Of a DNA stretch of 64,000 nucleotides, positions 19,963-27,501 are shown in pieces; the stretch's first letter is position 1; every line of letters begins with the position of its first letter. A model generated the notes under the pieces. That model worked only from the letters and a program-made list of their open reading frames with translations, had not been told where the DNA came from and made no database searches. Made by a program: the position numbers and the translations under genes. The DNA is from Bradyrhizobium sp. CB82 (GTDB lineage: Bacteria; Pseudomonadota; Alphaproteobacteria; Rhizobiales; Xanthobacteraceae). The stretch is taken from positions 6,019,001 through 6,083,000 of the forward strand of contig NZ_CP121650.1 in assembly GCF_029714405.1 (NCBI RefSeq). Direction: 5' to 3'.

Positions 19963-21195
19963 CTAGCCCAGCCTCAGCACCACGGCCGGATCCAACCGCG
20001 CAGCCCGCTCGGCGGGCAGAAGGCCGAAAAGGAGACCGACGAGGCTGGAGCAGAAGATCGCGATCAGCGCCATCCGTTCGTTGAACTCGGTGGGCCAGCC
20101 GAGCGCGGAGGGAACAATGCACGCGCATGCGTAGCCGACTATGAGTCCCAACAGGCCGCCGATCGTGCAAAGCAGCACCGCTTCCAGTAGAAACTGGAGA
20201 CGGATATCTTGGGGTCGGGCGCCGAATGCCAGTCGAATGCCTATTTCGTTGATCCGTTCGGTCACCGATACCAGCATGATGTTCATCACCCCGATGCCGC
20301 CGACAAGCAGTGAGATGCCCGCAAGCGTGGACACCAGCAACGTGAACTGGCGGTAGGCTCGGTCGCGAGTCTGGGCGACCTGAATGAGATTTTGAATCCG
20401 GAAATCATCGATCTTGCGCCCCATGATCTTGTGACGTTGTCGCAGCACCCGAGCGATCGCAGTTTCTGCCGCAGGCATCGACTGAACAGAATCAGCCTTT
20501 ACCAGAATTGAGTGCACCGCATCGGGATTCGCCTGACTGCGTCCGATAGCGAAGATTCTCGCCGACGAGAGTGGAATGAACATGACGTCATCCTGGTCTC
20601 GACCCGTGAAGTCCTGTCCCTTCTCGGCAAGCGTTCCAATCACGAGGTAAGAGGTGCGCTCAATCCGGACGAAACGGCCAAGCGGGTCACCGTCCCGGAA
20701 CAGCTCACGTGCGACAGTACGACCAATGACCGCTATTTTTGCTGCCGATGCGATATGGCCGTCATTGAACAGCTGGCCTTCCGCAAGCCTCCACCCGCGC
20801 GCTTCAAAATATTCGGGCGTCACGCCGGCAACGAGTGTAGACCAGTTCAAGTCTCCCGATATCGCCGTCTTCTGCTCGCCGACGAACGGTGCCGCAATCA
20901 CAACATCGGGCACCTCGCGAGCGACGGCGACCGCATCGCTTGTCCTGAGCGAGAGGACGGTGCCCATCTGCTGGTGAACGCCCTGCGCGACTTGCGCGCC
21001 AGGCTGCACGAGCAACAGATTTGATCCAAGCGAGTTGATCTGCCTTGAAATCTCGGCTCGCGCCGCTTCCGCCACCGCGACCACGATCAGGACGGCAGCA
21101 ATGCCGATGACGATGCCCGTCACTGCGAGAATGGAGCGCAGGATGTGCACACGTACCGACCGAAACGCCAGATCAAGGTAACTGATCGATCGCAT
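19963..21195 (-). CDS. MacB-like ABC transporter permease (FtsX domain)
   Basis: A 410-residue permease: one N-terminal membrane helix (about 18-42), a large periplasmic MacB_PCD domain, and three C-terminal helices with the FtsX-type motif (GIGVMNIMLVSVTERINEIG). MacB is often a single ATPase-permease fusion; here the ATPase is a separate gene 16 bases upstream. Predicted role is mechanotransmission-type export of a peptide, lipid or drug together with the MacA-like adaptor. Confidence 0.9.
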   Translation of the reverse strand: MRSISYLDLAFRSVRVHILRSILAVTGIVIGIAAVLIVVAVAEAARAEISRQINSLGSNLLLVQPGAQVAQGVHQQMGTVLSLRTSDAVAVAREVPDVVIAAPFVGEQKTAISGDLNWSTLVAGVTPEYFEARGWRLAEGQLFNDGHIASAAKIAVIGRTVARELFRDGDPLGRFVRIERTSYLVIGTLAEKGQDFTGRDQDDVMFIPLSSARIFAIGRSQANPDAVHSILVKADSVQSMPAAETAIARVLRQRHKIMGRKIDDFRIQNLIQVAQTRDRAYRQFTLLVSTLAGISLLVGGIGVMNIMLVSVTERINEIGIRLAFGARPQDIRLQFLLEAVLLCTIGGLLGLIVGYACACIVPSALGWPTEFNERMALIAIFCSSLVGLLFGLLPAERAARLDPAVVLRLG

Positions 21196-21211
21196 TCAAG
21201 CCTCACGCCGG

Positions 21212-21913
21212 TCAAAGTTCATGAGGTGCCGTCACGCCGGAGTCGCCGACCATTGCGCCATCCCGCAGCCTGATCGTACGCCGCGCATACGCCGCGACCT
21301 CCGGATCGTGAGTCACCAGCACGACTGTGAGGCCGGTGCGCTGCAGTTCGCCAATTAGCGCGAGAATGGCATCGCGCGTACTCGTGTCCAGTGCCCCGGT
21401 CGGTTCGTCGGCCAGGAGAAGATCTGGACCGTTGACGATCGCACGCGCGATTGCGACACGCTGCTGCTCGCCGCCCGAGAGCTGGGCAGGCATATGATGC
21501 ACTCGGCTGCCAAGACCCACCCGATCGAGCGCAGCACGTGCCAGCGCGGTCGGATTGCGCAGCGGCTCGCGTCGATAGAACAGCGGCAAGCCGACATTCT
21601 CGAGCGCAGTCAGTCGCGGCAGCAAGTTGAAGTTTTGAAAGATGAAGCCGATACGCCTGTTTCGTAACTCGCTAAGACGGTTCTTCGACTGCACGAATAC
21701 ATTTTCCTCGTCGAGAAGATACCCCCCGCTCGAGGGCTGATCGAGGCAGCCGAGGATCGAAAGCAATGTCGATTTGCCCGATCCAGATGGTCCCGTGACC
21801 GCCACGAACTCTCCGCGATCGATCTTGAGGCTTACATCGGACAATGCCTGAACGGTTTGGCCACCGAGCCGGTGCTGCTTGTGGATGTGATCGAGGCTGA
21901 CGAGCGAGTGCAT
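21212..21913 (-). CDS. MacB-like ABC transporter ATP-binding protein
   Basis: A 233-residue LolD/MacB-type ATPase. Walker A is GPSGSGKST (about 40-48), the signature [15 protein letters not shown] near 144, Walker [13 protein letters not shown] near 164, and the switch His lies in [10 protein letters not shown]. It sits between the MacA-like and permease genes with gaps of 24 and 16 bases. Confidence 0.93.
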   Translation of the reverse strand: MHSLVSLDHIHKQHRLGGQTVQALSDVSLKIDRGEFVAVTGPSGSGKSTLLSILGCLDQPSSGGYLLDEENVFVQSKNRLSELRNRRIGFIFQNFNLLPRLTALENVGLPLFYRREPLRNPTALARAALDRVGLGSRVHHMPAQLSGGEQQRVAIARAIVNGPDLLLADEPTGALDTSTRDAILALIGELQRTGLTVVLVTHDPEVAAYARRTIRLRDGAMVGDSGVTAPHEL

Positions 21914-21937
21914 ACGCTATCCCGCCGAGCGGCTCCC

Positions 21938-23128
21938 CTAACGTTTACCCCGATGACCGACAGCGACCTGTACGCCTATTTTCAGGTCCGGCGACCTGAT
22001 CTCAGTCAGCGAATCGCCGGTCGCGCCCAGCGACACGGTGGCGGGCGCCAAAAGGTCCGGTTTCGTGCGGACCCAGATCACCCCCTGACCCGGGGCAGGA
22101 TTGCTTCCGCCGTCACGGGTCGGACGAAAACTCAGCGCAGCATTGGGAACCACCATCGCGTCCTGATGCTCCTGGACGACGATACGAACGTCGGCGGTCA
22201 TTCCCGGAAGCAGCAAGTCGTCCGGATTGCGCGCCGAAATCATCACGGTATAGGTCACCACGTTTTGCACCATCCGAGCGGCCTTCCGAATCTCGAGCAC
22301 GCGACCATCGAACGCGCGGCCTGGATAGGAATCGACGCCGAAAAAGACCCGCTGCCCAACTCGCACAGCTCCGATATCGGCCTCGCTCACGAATGCATTG
22401 ACGCGCATGTCCGACAGATCACGCGCGATGGTGAAGAGCGTTGGCGCCTGCAGGCTCGCGGCCACGGTCTGGCCAAGCTCGACGCTGCGCCGAATGACGA
22501 TCCCATCGATCGGTGACTTGATGGTGCTTCGTTCGAGGTCAAGTCGAGCACGTTCGAGGGAAGCGCGCGCAGCCGAGACTCCGGCCGTCCGTATCTGCTC
22601 GCGCGCCTTGGCCGCGGACACTTCCGCGGCGAGCGACCGAGCCGCCATCTGTGCTCGCTCCGCATCGCGTTGGGAAACACTGCCGTTCTTGCTGAGCGAC
22701 GTCTTGATCTGAAGGTCCCGCAACGCGTCATCGTAGTGTGCTTGTGCGCCCTGGACGGCTGCCTCGGCTTCCTCGCATTGTGCCTGTGCCACCGCGAGCG
22801 CGGCCTCCGCTTCCCTAAGCACGACCTCGAAGGTCGCGCTGTCAAGCGCCGCCAGCGGTTCGCCGGCCCGAACGCGGGAATTGTGGTCAGCCATCAGCTT
22901 GGCGACCTGACCTGACAGCTGTGAGCTGACCTCGACGGTGTCAACGGCTTCGAGCGTTCCGGCAGCTGTGACGTTCTGAACGACGTTATCGCGCGTAATG
23001 CTGACGTAGCGCAAATTATCAAGATCATCCCCGACCGCAGAGAGCGGGCTATCCGGCGCCCACAACGGATAGGCAACAGCAATTGCGGCGCCTCCCAGTG
23101 CTGCGCGCAGCAGGAGGCTTCGTGGCAC
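21938..23128 (-). CDS. MacA-like periplasmic adaptor (HlyD family)
   Basis: A 396-residue adaptor with an N-terminal membrane anchor, a biotinyl-lipoyl half at about 60-95 (QLSGQVAKLMADHNSRVRAGEPL), a long alpha-helical hairpin rich in Ala, Glu and Gln (about 105-205), the second lipoyl half (IKSPIDGIVIRRSVELGQTV) and a beta-barrel domain. It should link the MacB-type transporter to an outer-membrane channel; none is encoded nearby. It probably starts at GTG 23128. First gene of the three-gene cassette. Confidence 0.88.
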   Translation of the reverse strand: MPRSLLLRAALGGAAIAVAYPLWAPDSPLSAVGDDLDNLRYVSITRDNVVQNVTAAGTLEAVDTVEVSSQLSGQVAKLMADHNSRVRAGEPLAALDSATFEVVLREAEAALAVAQAQCEEAEAAVQGAQAHYDDALRDLQIKTSLSKNGSVSQRDAERAQMAARSLAAEVSAAKAREQIRTAGVSAARASLERARLDLERSTIKSPIDGIVIRRSVELGQTVAASLQAPTLFTIARDLSDMRVNAFVSEADIGAVRVGQRVFFGVDSYPGRAFDGRVLEIRKAARMVQNVVTYTVMISARNPDDLLLPGMTADVRIVVQEHQDAMVVPNAALSFRPTRDGGSNPAPGQGVIWVRTKPDLLAPATVSLGATGDSLTEIRSPDLKIGVQVAVGHRGKR

Positions 23129-23298
23129 ACTTAGTTGGTTATCCGTGCGAATGATATTCTCGCCGCACTAGCTCTGGCGGTGCTCCACGCTGAAGGTTGC
23201 CCCCTTGTTAGCGATGCCGCAGGCGGCGCGATCAGACCAGAAGAGCTGATAATAACGCGCCGCTATGGCGCGATCCAAAGCGATCGCAGTCGGCTGGA

Positions 23299-23619
23299 TC
23301 AGGGCACGGTCACCCGAGGGCTGCCCGTGGGCACAGTCTTCCCGCTCGCCACGGGCGGCGGTGATTTCAGAGGCGAAAACTTCACCCCGGTCGTCGTATC
23401 CGTCGCCGGGACAGTACTGTCGCTGCCTTGGAACACGCTGCCTTGACCCGGGACGTCGTCGCCATTCCGCCCCGGGTTGTTCAATCCATTCATAAACGGC
23501 TGGCTCGCCGCCGACAGTCCGCCCGCCGCCACGGCGGTGAACAGATGGTCGGCTGCATAGCTTGGGCAGGCCCCTGCAAGCAGTGACACGCCTGCGGCAA
23601 AGATCGCAAGTTTCCTCAT
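23299..23619 (-). CDS. Small secreted protein of unknown function
   Basis: A 106-residue product with a clear Sec signal peptide (MRKLAIFAAGVSLLAGACPSYA, cleavage after about residue 22) and a low-complexity, Gly/Pro/Thr-rich mature part with no cysteine after cleavage. The start ATG 23619 follows GGAGTC. I do not recognise a family. It lies 170 bases upstream of the MacA-like gene on the same strand, so it could be a substrate or accessory of that exporter; this is inference only. Confidence 0.6.
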   Translation of the reverse strand: MRKLAIFAAGVSLLAGACPSYAADHLFTAVAAGGLSAASQPFMNGLNNPGRNGDDVPGQGSVFQGSDSTVPATDTTTGVKFSPLKSPPPVASGKTVPTGSPRVTVP

Positions 23620-23763
23620 CGTCGACTCCTCTGCGATTTGCGAATGCCGAGAGCACCAAACGCTAGCTACGCCTCGGCAAACGCTTGAATGCAGCTGATC
23701 TCCGGCTGTTCCTATTTTTCCCGCAACAAAGCTCAATGTCTCCATGACGAACGGGTCAGTTTG

Positions 23764-23863
23764 TGACGCACAAGTCAGAATGATCGATTTCTGGAAGACC
23801 AACACGTCGATCGCATTGATCGCGGAGAAAGGCGCGGCCAGGAATTTGGTGAATGCGAAGCAG
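23764..23863 (+). pseudogene. Decayed 3' end of a GMC oxidoreductase gene
   Basis: Bases 23780-23863 align without gaps to the last 84 bases of the GMC gene at 19835-19918, matching at roughly 70 percent by hand count. In the corresponding frame KTNTSIALIAEKGA parallels NTNTPTAMIAEKGA of the intact protein, and a weaker match (GAC-GC...GTCA) extends to about 23764. The rest of the gene is missing. It is a remnant of a second GMC oxidoreductase or a duplicated end, lying directly beyond the macAB cassette. Confidence 0.65.
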
Positions 23864-23865
23864 CA

Positions 23866-23945
23866 CGTAGCCGTGATGGAGCGCAGCGCAATCCGGAATT
23901 CGTGCCAGAAGCGTCGCCCGCATTCCGCATCGCTTTACGCGTCCG
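23866..23945. repeat. Partial dispersed repeat (TAGCCGTGATGGAGCGCAGCGCAATCCGG type)
   Basis: GTAGCC-GTGATGGAGCGCAGCG followed by CAATCCGGAAT resembles a Bradyrhizobium repeat that normally reads GTAGCCCGGATGGAGCG with a matching inverted copy. The right arm (CGCATTCCGCATCGCTTTACG) is degenerate. Apart from this and the GMC remnant I see nothing in the 23620-24054 gap except the leader of the metallophosphoesterase operon. Confidence 0.4.
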
Positions 23946-24054
23946 CGATCCCCGCCCTCTCACAAAAACGTCATCGACGAACTTCCGGGAATAAACCCGC
24001 TCCTCCCCCAATCACCTGCCCCGAAGCCCAATTCCGGGCGCAAGGAGAGGCGCG

Positions 24055-24993
24055 ATGAGCGGACACGACCACGGGGACGACGGCGTCAACCGCCGCAAGG
24101 TACTCGAATGCATGACCTGGGCCGGCACCGGGGTACTCTGGACCATCACGGGCGGCGTGCCGCGCTCGCTTGGCATCGTGGATTCCGTGCAGGCCGCCGA
24201 AGCGCCCGGCATGACCTTCCTCCAGATCAGCGACAGCCATGTCGGGTTCGACAAGCCGGCCAATCCCAACGCGCTCGGCACGCTGGAGGAGGCGGTCAAC
24301 AAGATCAACGCGATGCCGGCAAAGCCGTCCTTCATGATCCACACCGGCGACATCACCCATCTGTCCAAGGCGGCCGAATTCGACAATGCCGAGCGCATCA
24401 TCTCGCAGACCAAGCTGGACGTGCACTACGTGCCGGGTGAGCATGATTTCCTCGATGAGGAAGTGAAGTTCTATCGTGATCGCTACGGCCGCGGCACCAA
24501 GGGCCAGGGCTGGTACTCGTTCGATGCCGGCGGCGTGCACTTCGTCGGCCTCGTCAACGTCGTCGACCTCAAGGCCGGCGGGCTCGGCAATCTCGGCGCC
24601 GAGCAGCTCGCTTGGCTGGAGGACGATCTGCGCGGCAAATCAAAATCCACGCCGATCGTGCTGTTCGCCCACATCCCGCTCTGGACTGTCTATCCACAAT
24701 GGGGGTGGGGTACCGAGGACGGCGCCCGCGCGCTCGAATACGTCAAGGGCTTCGGCTCGGTCACCGTATTGAATGGCCACATCCACCAGGTGATGCAGAA
24801 AGTCGAGGGCAACGTCACCTTCCACACCGCGCGCTCGACCGCCTTCCCGCAGCCTGCGCCCGGAGCTGCGCCCTCGCCCGGGCCAATGAAAGTCGAGGAC
24901 GCAAAGCTCCGCTCGATGCTCGGGGTCGCCAGCATCAATTTCAGGCAAGGCAACCAGCCGCTTGCGATCATCGACACACCGCTCCAAGGTTGA
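24055..24993 (+). CDS. Tat-exported metallophosphoesterase
   Basis: A 312-residue calcineurin-like phosphoesterase. NRRKVLE at residues 12-18 with a following hydrophobic stretch is a Tat signal, so it should act in the periplasm. Metal motifs are D60-S-H62, G-D99, E129-H130-D131 (GEHD instead of the more common GNHD), AHIPLW and NGHIHQV. The substrate is unknown. RBS AAGGAGAGG precedes the start. First gene of a probable four-gene operon with a cupredoxin, an ECF sigma factor and an anti-sigma factor. Confidence 0.88.
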   Translation: MSGHDHGDDGVNRRKVLECMTWAGTGVLWTITGGVPRSLGIVDSVQAAEAPGMTFLQISDSHVGFDKPANPNALGTLEEAVNKINAMPAKPSFMIHTGDITHLSKAAEFDNAERIISQTKLDVHYVPGEHDFLDEEVKFYRDRYGRGTKGQGWYSFDAGGVHFVGLVNVVDLKAGGLGNLGAEQLAWLEDDLRGKSKSTPIVLFAHIPLWTVYPQWGWGTEDGARALEYVKGFGSVTVLNGHIHQVMQKVEGNVTFHTARSTAFPQPAPGAAPSPGPMKVEDAKLRSMLGVASINFRQGNQPLAIIDTPLQG

Positions 24994-25006
24994 ACGGAAG
25001 CCGATC

Positions 25007-25330
25007 ATGAAGACTCTCAATCGCCGCGACTTCGGTGTCGCCGTGGCCGCTGCCATCCTGTTGCCCGCAACGAACGCCCGCGCCGACGACATGGAGGTGC
25101 ATATCGACAATTTCGTCTTCGCGCCTGCCGAGATGACGGTAAAGGTCGGCACGACCGTCACCTGGACCAACCGCGACGACATCCCCCACACGATCGTCTC
25201 GGCCGGCAAGTTCAGGTCCAAGACGCTCGACACCGACGACAAATTCTCCTTCACCTTCACAGCGGCCGGCGACTACAAGTATTTTTGTTCGCTGCACCCG
25301 CACATGACGGGGTTGATCAAGGTTGAGTAA
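25007..25330 (+). CDS. Cupredoxin (amicyanin/plastocyanin-like) with Tat signal
   Basis: A 107-residue blue-copper protein. The N-terminus NRRDFGVAVAAAILLPATNARA is a short Tat signal. The type-1 copper ligands are all present: H61 and C94-x2-H97-x2-M100 (FCSLHPHMTG). It should carry electrons or copper in the periplasm. It starts 13 bases after the metallophosphoesterase stop. The longer frame from 24962 overlaps that gene and lacks the signal peptide start. Confidence 0.9.
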   Translation: MKTLNRRDFGVAVAAAILLPATNARADDMEVHIDNFVFAPAEMTVKVGTTVTWTNRDDIPHTIVSAGKFRSKTLDTDDKFSFTFTAAGDYKYFCSLHPHMTGLIKVE

Positions 25331-25433
25331 CGGCTCAAACCAAGGCATCACCATCCTGCCCGGCCAGTTGGTTGACACTGGCCGGGCGCGCGCGTCGAAA
25401 GTCGGCACCGACGACAAGGCAAAGCGAGCGGCG

Positions 25434-25976
25434 ATGTCCTCCATCGGCCACGATCCCGACAAGGCCCGGCGCTTCCGCGAGGCGGCGCTGCCATATCTGG
25501 ACGACGTCTATACGCTCGCCCGCTATCTGCTGCGTGACGCCGCGGATGCCGAGGACGCCGTGCAGGAGTGCTACCTGCGCGCCTTGAAGCATTTCGACAG
25601 CTATCGCGGCCCGGCGATGAAGCCGTGGCTGTTCGCGATCCTTCGCAACGTCTGCAACGCCGAATATGCGCGCCGCGCCCATTCGCCAGCCGCGATCGAG
25701 GAAATGCCGGAGGCGGCCGAGCAGCCGCCGATGTGGCGCGAGACCGAAGCAAACCCCGAAACCGAAGTGTTGCGCAAGCGCGACGCGACTGCGATCCGAA
25801 AGCTCATCGAGGCTTTGGCCGAGCCCTTCAAGGAAACTTTCGTGCTGCGCGAGATCAACAACCTGTCCTATCGCGAAATCTCTGATGCGGTCGGCGCGCC
25901 GATCGGCACCGTGATGTCCCGCCTTGCCAGGGCCCGCGCCATGCTGCGCGCAGCCTGGATGGCGGAAGAGGAGTAA
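25434..25976 (+). CDS. ECF sigma factor (sigma-70 family)
   Basis: A 180-residue ECF sigma with region 2 (LPYLDDVYTLARYLLRDAADAEDAVQE style) and region 4 (FVLREINNLSYREISDAVGAPIGTVMSRLARAR) joined by a short linker; nothing of region 1 or 3. I chose ATG 25434 because it gives the normal N-terminus for the family; an in-frame TTG at 25323 overlaps the cupredoxin stop and would add 37 residues without similarity. It is followed five bases later by its anti-sigma factor. Target promoters are unknown; the upstream two genes are likely targets. Confidence 0.88.
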   Translation: MSSIGHDPDKARRFREAALPYLDDVYTLARYLLRDAADAEDAVQECYLRALKHFDSYRGPAMKPWLFAILRNVCNAEYARRAHSPAAIEEMPEAAEQPPMWRETEANPETEVLRKRDATAIRKLIEALAEPFKETFVLREINNLSYREISDAVGAPIGTVMSRLARARAMLRAAWMAEEE

Positions 25977-25981
25977 CCGAA

Positions 25982-26743
25982 ATGACCTGCGACGAGGCAA
26001 AGCCTCTGCTTCACGCACTGATCGATGGCGAGCTCGATGCCGGCCACGTCCGCGAGGTCGAGGCGCACGTTGCGACCTGCCCGGCTTGCGCGGCCGAGCT
26101 CGTCGCGCAGCGCGAGATGAAGGCGGCGCTCGCCGACGTCAGCTTGCGCTACACCGCGCCGGCTGCATTGCGCGCACGCATCGAGGCCTCGCTGCCGCAG
26201 CCGCGCCAGCAGAGCCGCCGCGCGGTGCTGCGCGGCTTTGCGATGGGCTCGGCGGTCTCCGTGCTTGCCGCCACCGGCCTCGTCGCCATCGTGCTGCGCC
26301 AGGATGACCAGCAGCGCATCCTGTCCGAAGTCGTCTCGGCGCATCTGCGCTCGCTTCAGGCCGGTCATTTGACCGACGTCGTCTCCACCGACCAGCACAC
26401 GGTCAAGCCGTGGTTCAACGGCAAGCTCGATGTCGCCCCGCCCGTGATCGACCTGACCGCGCAGGGCTTCACGCTGGTCGGCGGCCGGCTCGACTATATC
26501 GACGCCCGCGCGATCGGCGCGGTGGTCTACCGGCGCCGGCAGCACATCATCAATTTGTTCGTGTCGCAGACCGCGAGCGCCGAGCACCGCCCGCCGAAGA
26601 CCCAGACCATGCAGGGCTTCAACTGCCGCCGCTGGGGCGACCGCGGCCTGAACTTCTGGGCCGTGAGCGATCTCGGCGCCGACGAGCTCGCCGAGTTCGT
26701 CGACAAATTCGAGACGTCGATGAAGGCGAATGTGGAGGGGTAG
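25982..26743 (+). CDS. Zinc-finger anti-sigma factor
   Basis: A 253-residue membrane protein. The N-terminal cytoplasmic zinc anti-sigma motif is H29-x3-C33-x2-C36. A single membrane helix lies at about residues 82-103 (FAMGSAVSVLAATGLVAIVL), followed by a periplasmic domain of about 150 residues. It should hold the preceding ECF sigma factor inactive until a signal, possibly redox or metal, is sensed. Confidence 0.88.
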   Translation: MTCDEAKPLLHALIDGELDAGHVREVEAHVATCPACAAELVAQREMKAALADVSLRYTAPAALRARIEASLPQPRQQSRRAVLRGFAMGSAVSVLAATGLVAIVLRQDDQQRILSEVVSAHLRSLQAGHLTDVVSTDQHTVKPWFNGKLDVAPPVIDLTAQGFTLVGGRLDYIDARAIGAVVYRRRQHIINLFVSQTASAEHRPPKTQTMQGFNCRRWGDRGLNFWAVSDLGADELAEFVDKFETSMKANVEG

Positions 26744-26752
26744 TTCTGTCGC

Positions 26753-26771
26753 TGATACAAATATTGTATCA
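26753..26771. promoter_or_regulatory. Operator palindrome 1 of the toxin-antitoxin pair
   Basis: TGATACAA-ATA-TTGTATCA is a perfect 8-bp inverted repeat. Its outer half-sites TGATAC and GTATCA recur in the opposite order in the second palindrome at 26798, whose centre is 45 bases away. It is probably bound by the HigA-type antitoxin for autoregulation (inferred). Confidence 0.7.
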
Positions 26772-26797
26772 TGAATTGATGCATAGAACTTGATGAC

Positions 26798-26816
26798 TGT
26801 ATCAAAGATTGATACA
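26798..26816. promoter_or_regulatory. Operator palindrome 2 of the toxin-antitoxin pair
   Basis: TGTATCAA-AGA-TTGATACA is a perfect 8-bp inverted repeat ending eight bases before the GTG start of the toxin gene. It would overlap the ribosome-binding region or promoter, as expected for an autorepressed toxin-antitoxin operon. Confidence 0.7.
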
Positions 26817-26824
26817 CCCTGATC

Positions 26825-27106
26825 GTGATCAGGACGTTCCGAGACAGAGCGACGGAAGCCGTATTCAATGGCGAAGCTCCGAAGGGCTTCCCTGCTGATT
26901 TGGTGAAGGTCGCACGCCGGAAGCTGCGCTATCTTCATGCAGCCGACAATCTCAGTGACCTGCGGTCGCCTCCGGGGAATCGACTGGAAGCTCTGGCGGG
27001 CAATCGCCGAGGACAGCACTCGATCAGGATCAACGACCAGTTCCGGATCTGCTTTGTTTGGACGGCGGAAGGTCCCGCCGAAGTCGAGATCGTGGACTAT
27101 CACTAG
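26825..27106 (+). CDS. higB: HigB-like (RelE/ParE superfamily) toxin
   Basis: A 93-residue basic protein typical of HigB: IRTFRDRATEAVFNG at the start, then RKLRYLHAADNLSDLRSPPGNRLEAL, and the closing strands HSIRINDQFRICFVW. Family members cleave mRNA on the ribosome. Starts at GTG. It precedes the antitoxin gene, the order that marks HigBA systems, with a 12-base gap. Confidence 0.88.
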   Translation: MIRTFRDRATEAVFNGEAPKGFPADLVKVARRKLRYLHAADNLSDLRSPPGNRLEALAGNRRGQHSIRINDQFRICFVWTAEGPAEVEIVDYH

Positions 27107-27118
27107 GAGGACGTGACG

Positions 27119-27424
27119 ATGGCTAAGAAACTCAAGCCGATGCATCCTGGTGAGGTTCTGCGGGAAGAATTTCTGGTCCCGCTGAACACGTCTGCGGGCG
27201 CGCTTGCAAAGGCCTGTGGCCTGCCCCGTACAAGAATTGAGCGTATTGCGAGCGAGCAAACCGGGATCACTGCCGATACTGCACTTCGGCTCGCCAAGGC
27301 GCTCGGCACGACAGCCCAGCTTTGGCTCAATTTGCAGAACGACTACGACATTCAGATCGCCAAGCGCGAACTAGGCAAGGTCCTGGATCGGATTGAGACT
27401 GTGAACAAGCCGAAGGCGGCCTGA
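27119..27424 (+). CDS. higA: HigA-like antitoxin, XRE-type HTH
   Basis: A 101-residue protein with an XRE/lambda-repressor helix-turn-helix over about residues 20-75, opening with MHPGEVLREEFL and containing TALRLAKALGTTAQLWLNLQ, the classical HigA signature. It should neutralise HigB and repress the operon through the two upstream palindromes. ATG 27119 was chosen over GTG 27113 because AGGAGG at 27105-27110 gives proper spacing only to the ATG. Confidence 0.9.
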   Translation: MAKKLKPMHPGEVLREEFLVPLNTSAGALAKACGLPRTRIERIASEQTGITADTALRLAKALGTTAQLWLNLQNDYDIQIAKRELGKVLDRIETVNKPKAA

Positions 27425-27501
27425 CCTGTCAAAGAGTGAAGCAAAGGCGTTCACAAGCGCACGCGCAACCACGCTGACTAGATCGATGGCACGGACGCTG
27501 C

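Noticed and set aside
23960..24054. ECF-type promoter GGGAATAAA upstream of the metallophosphoesterase operon
   Set aside because: A -35-like GGGAATAAA exists near 23989 but I could not define a matching -10 element.
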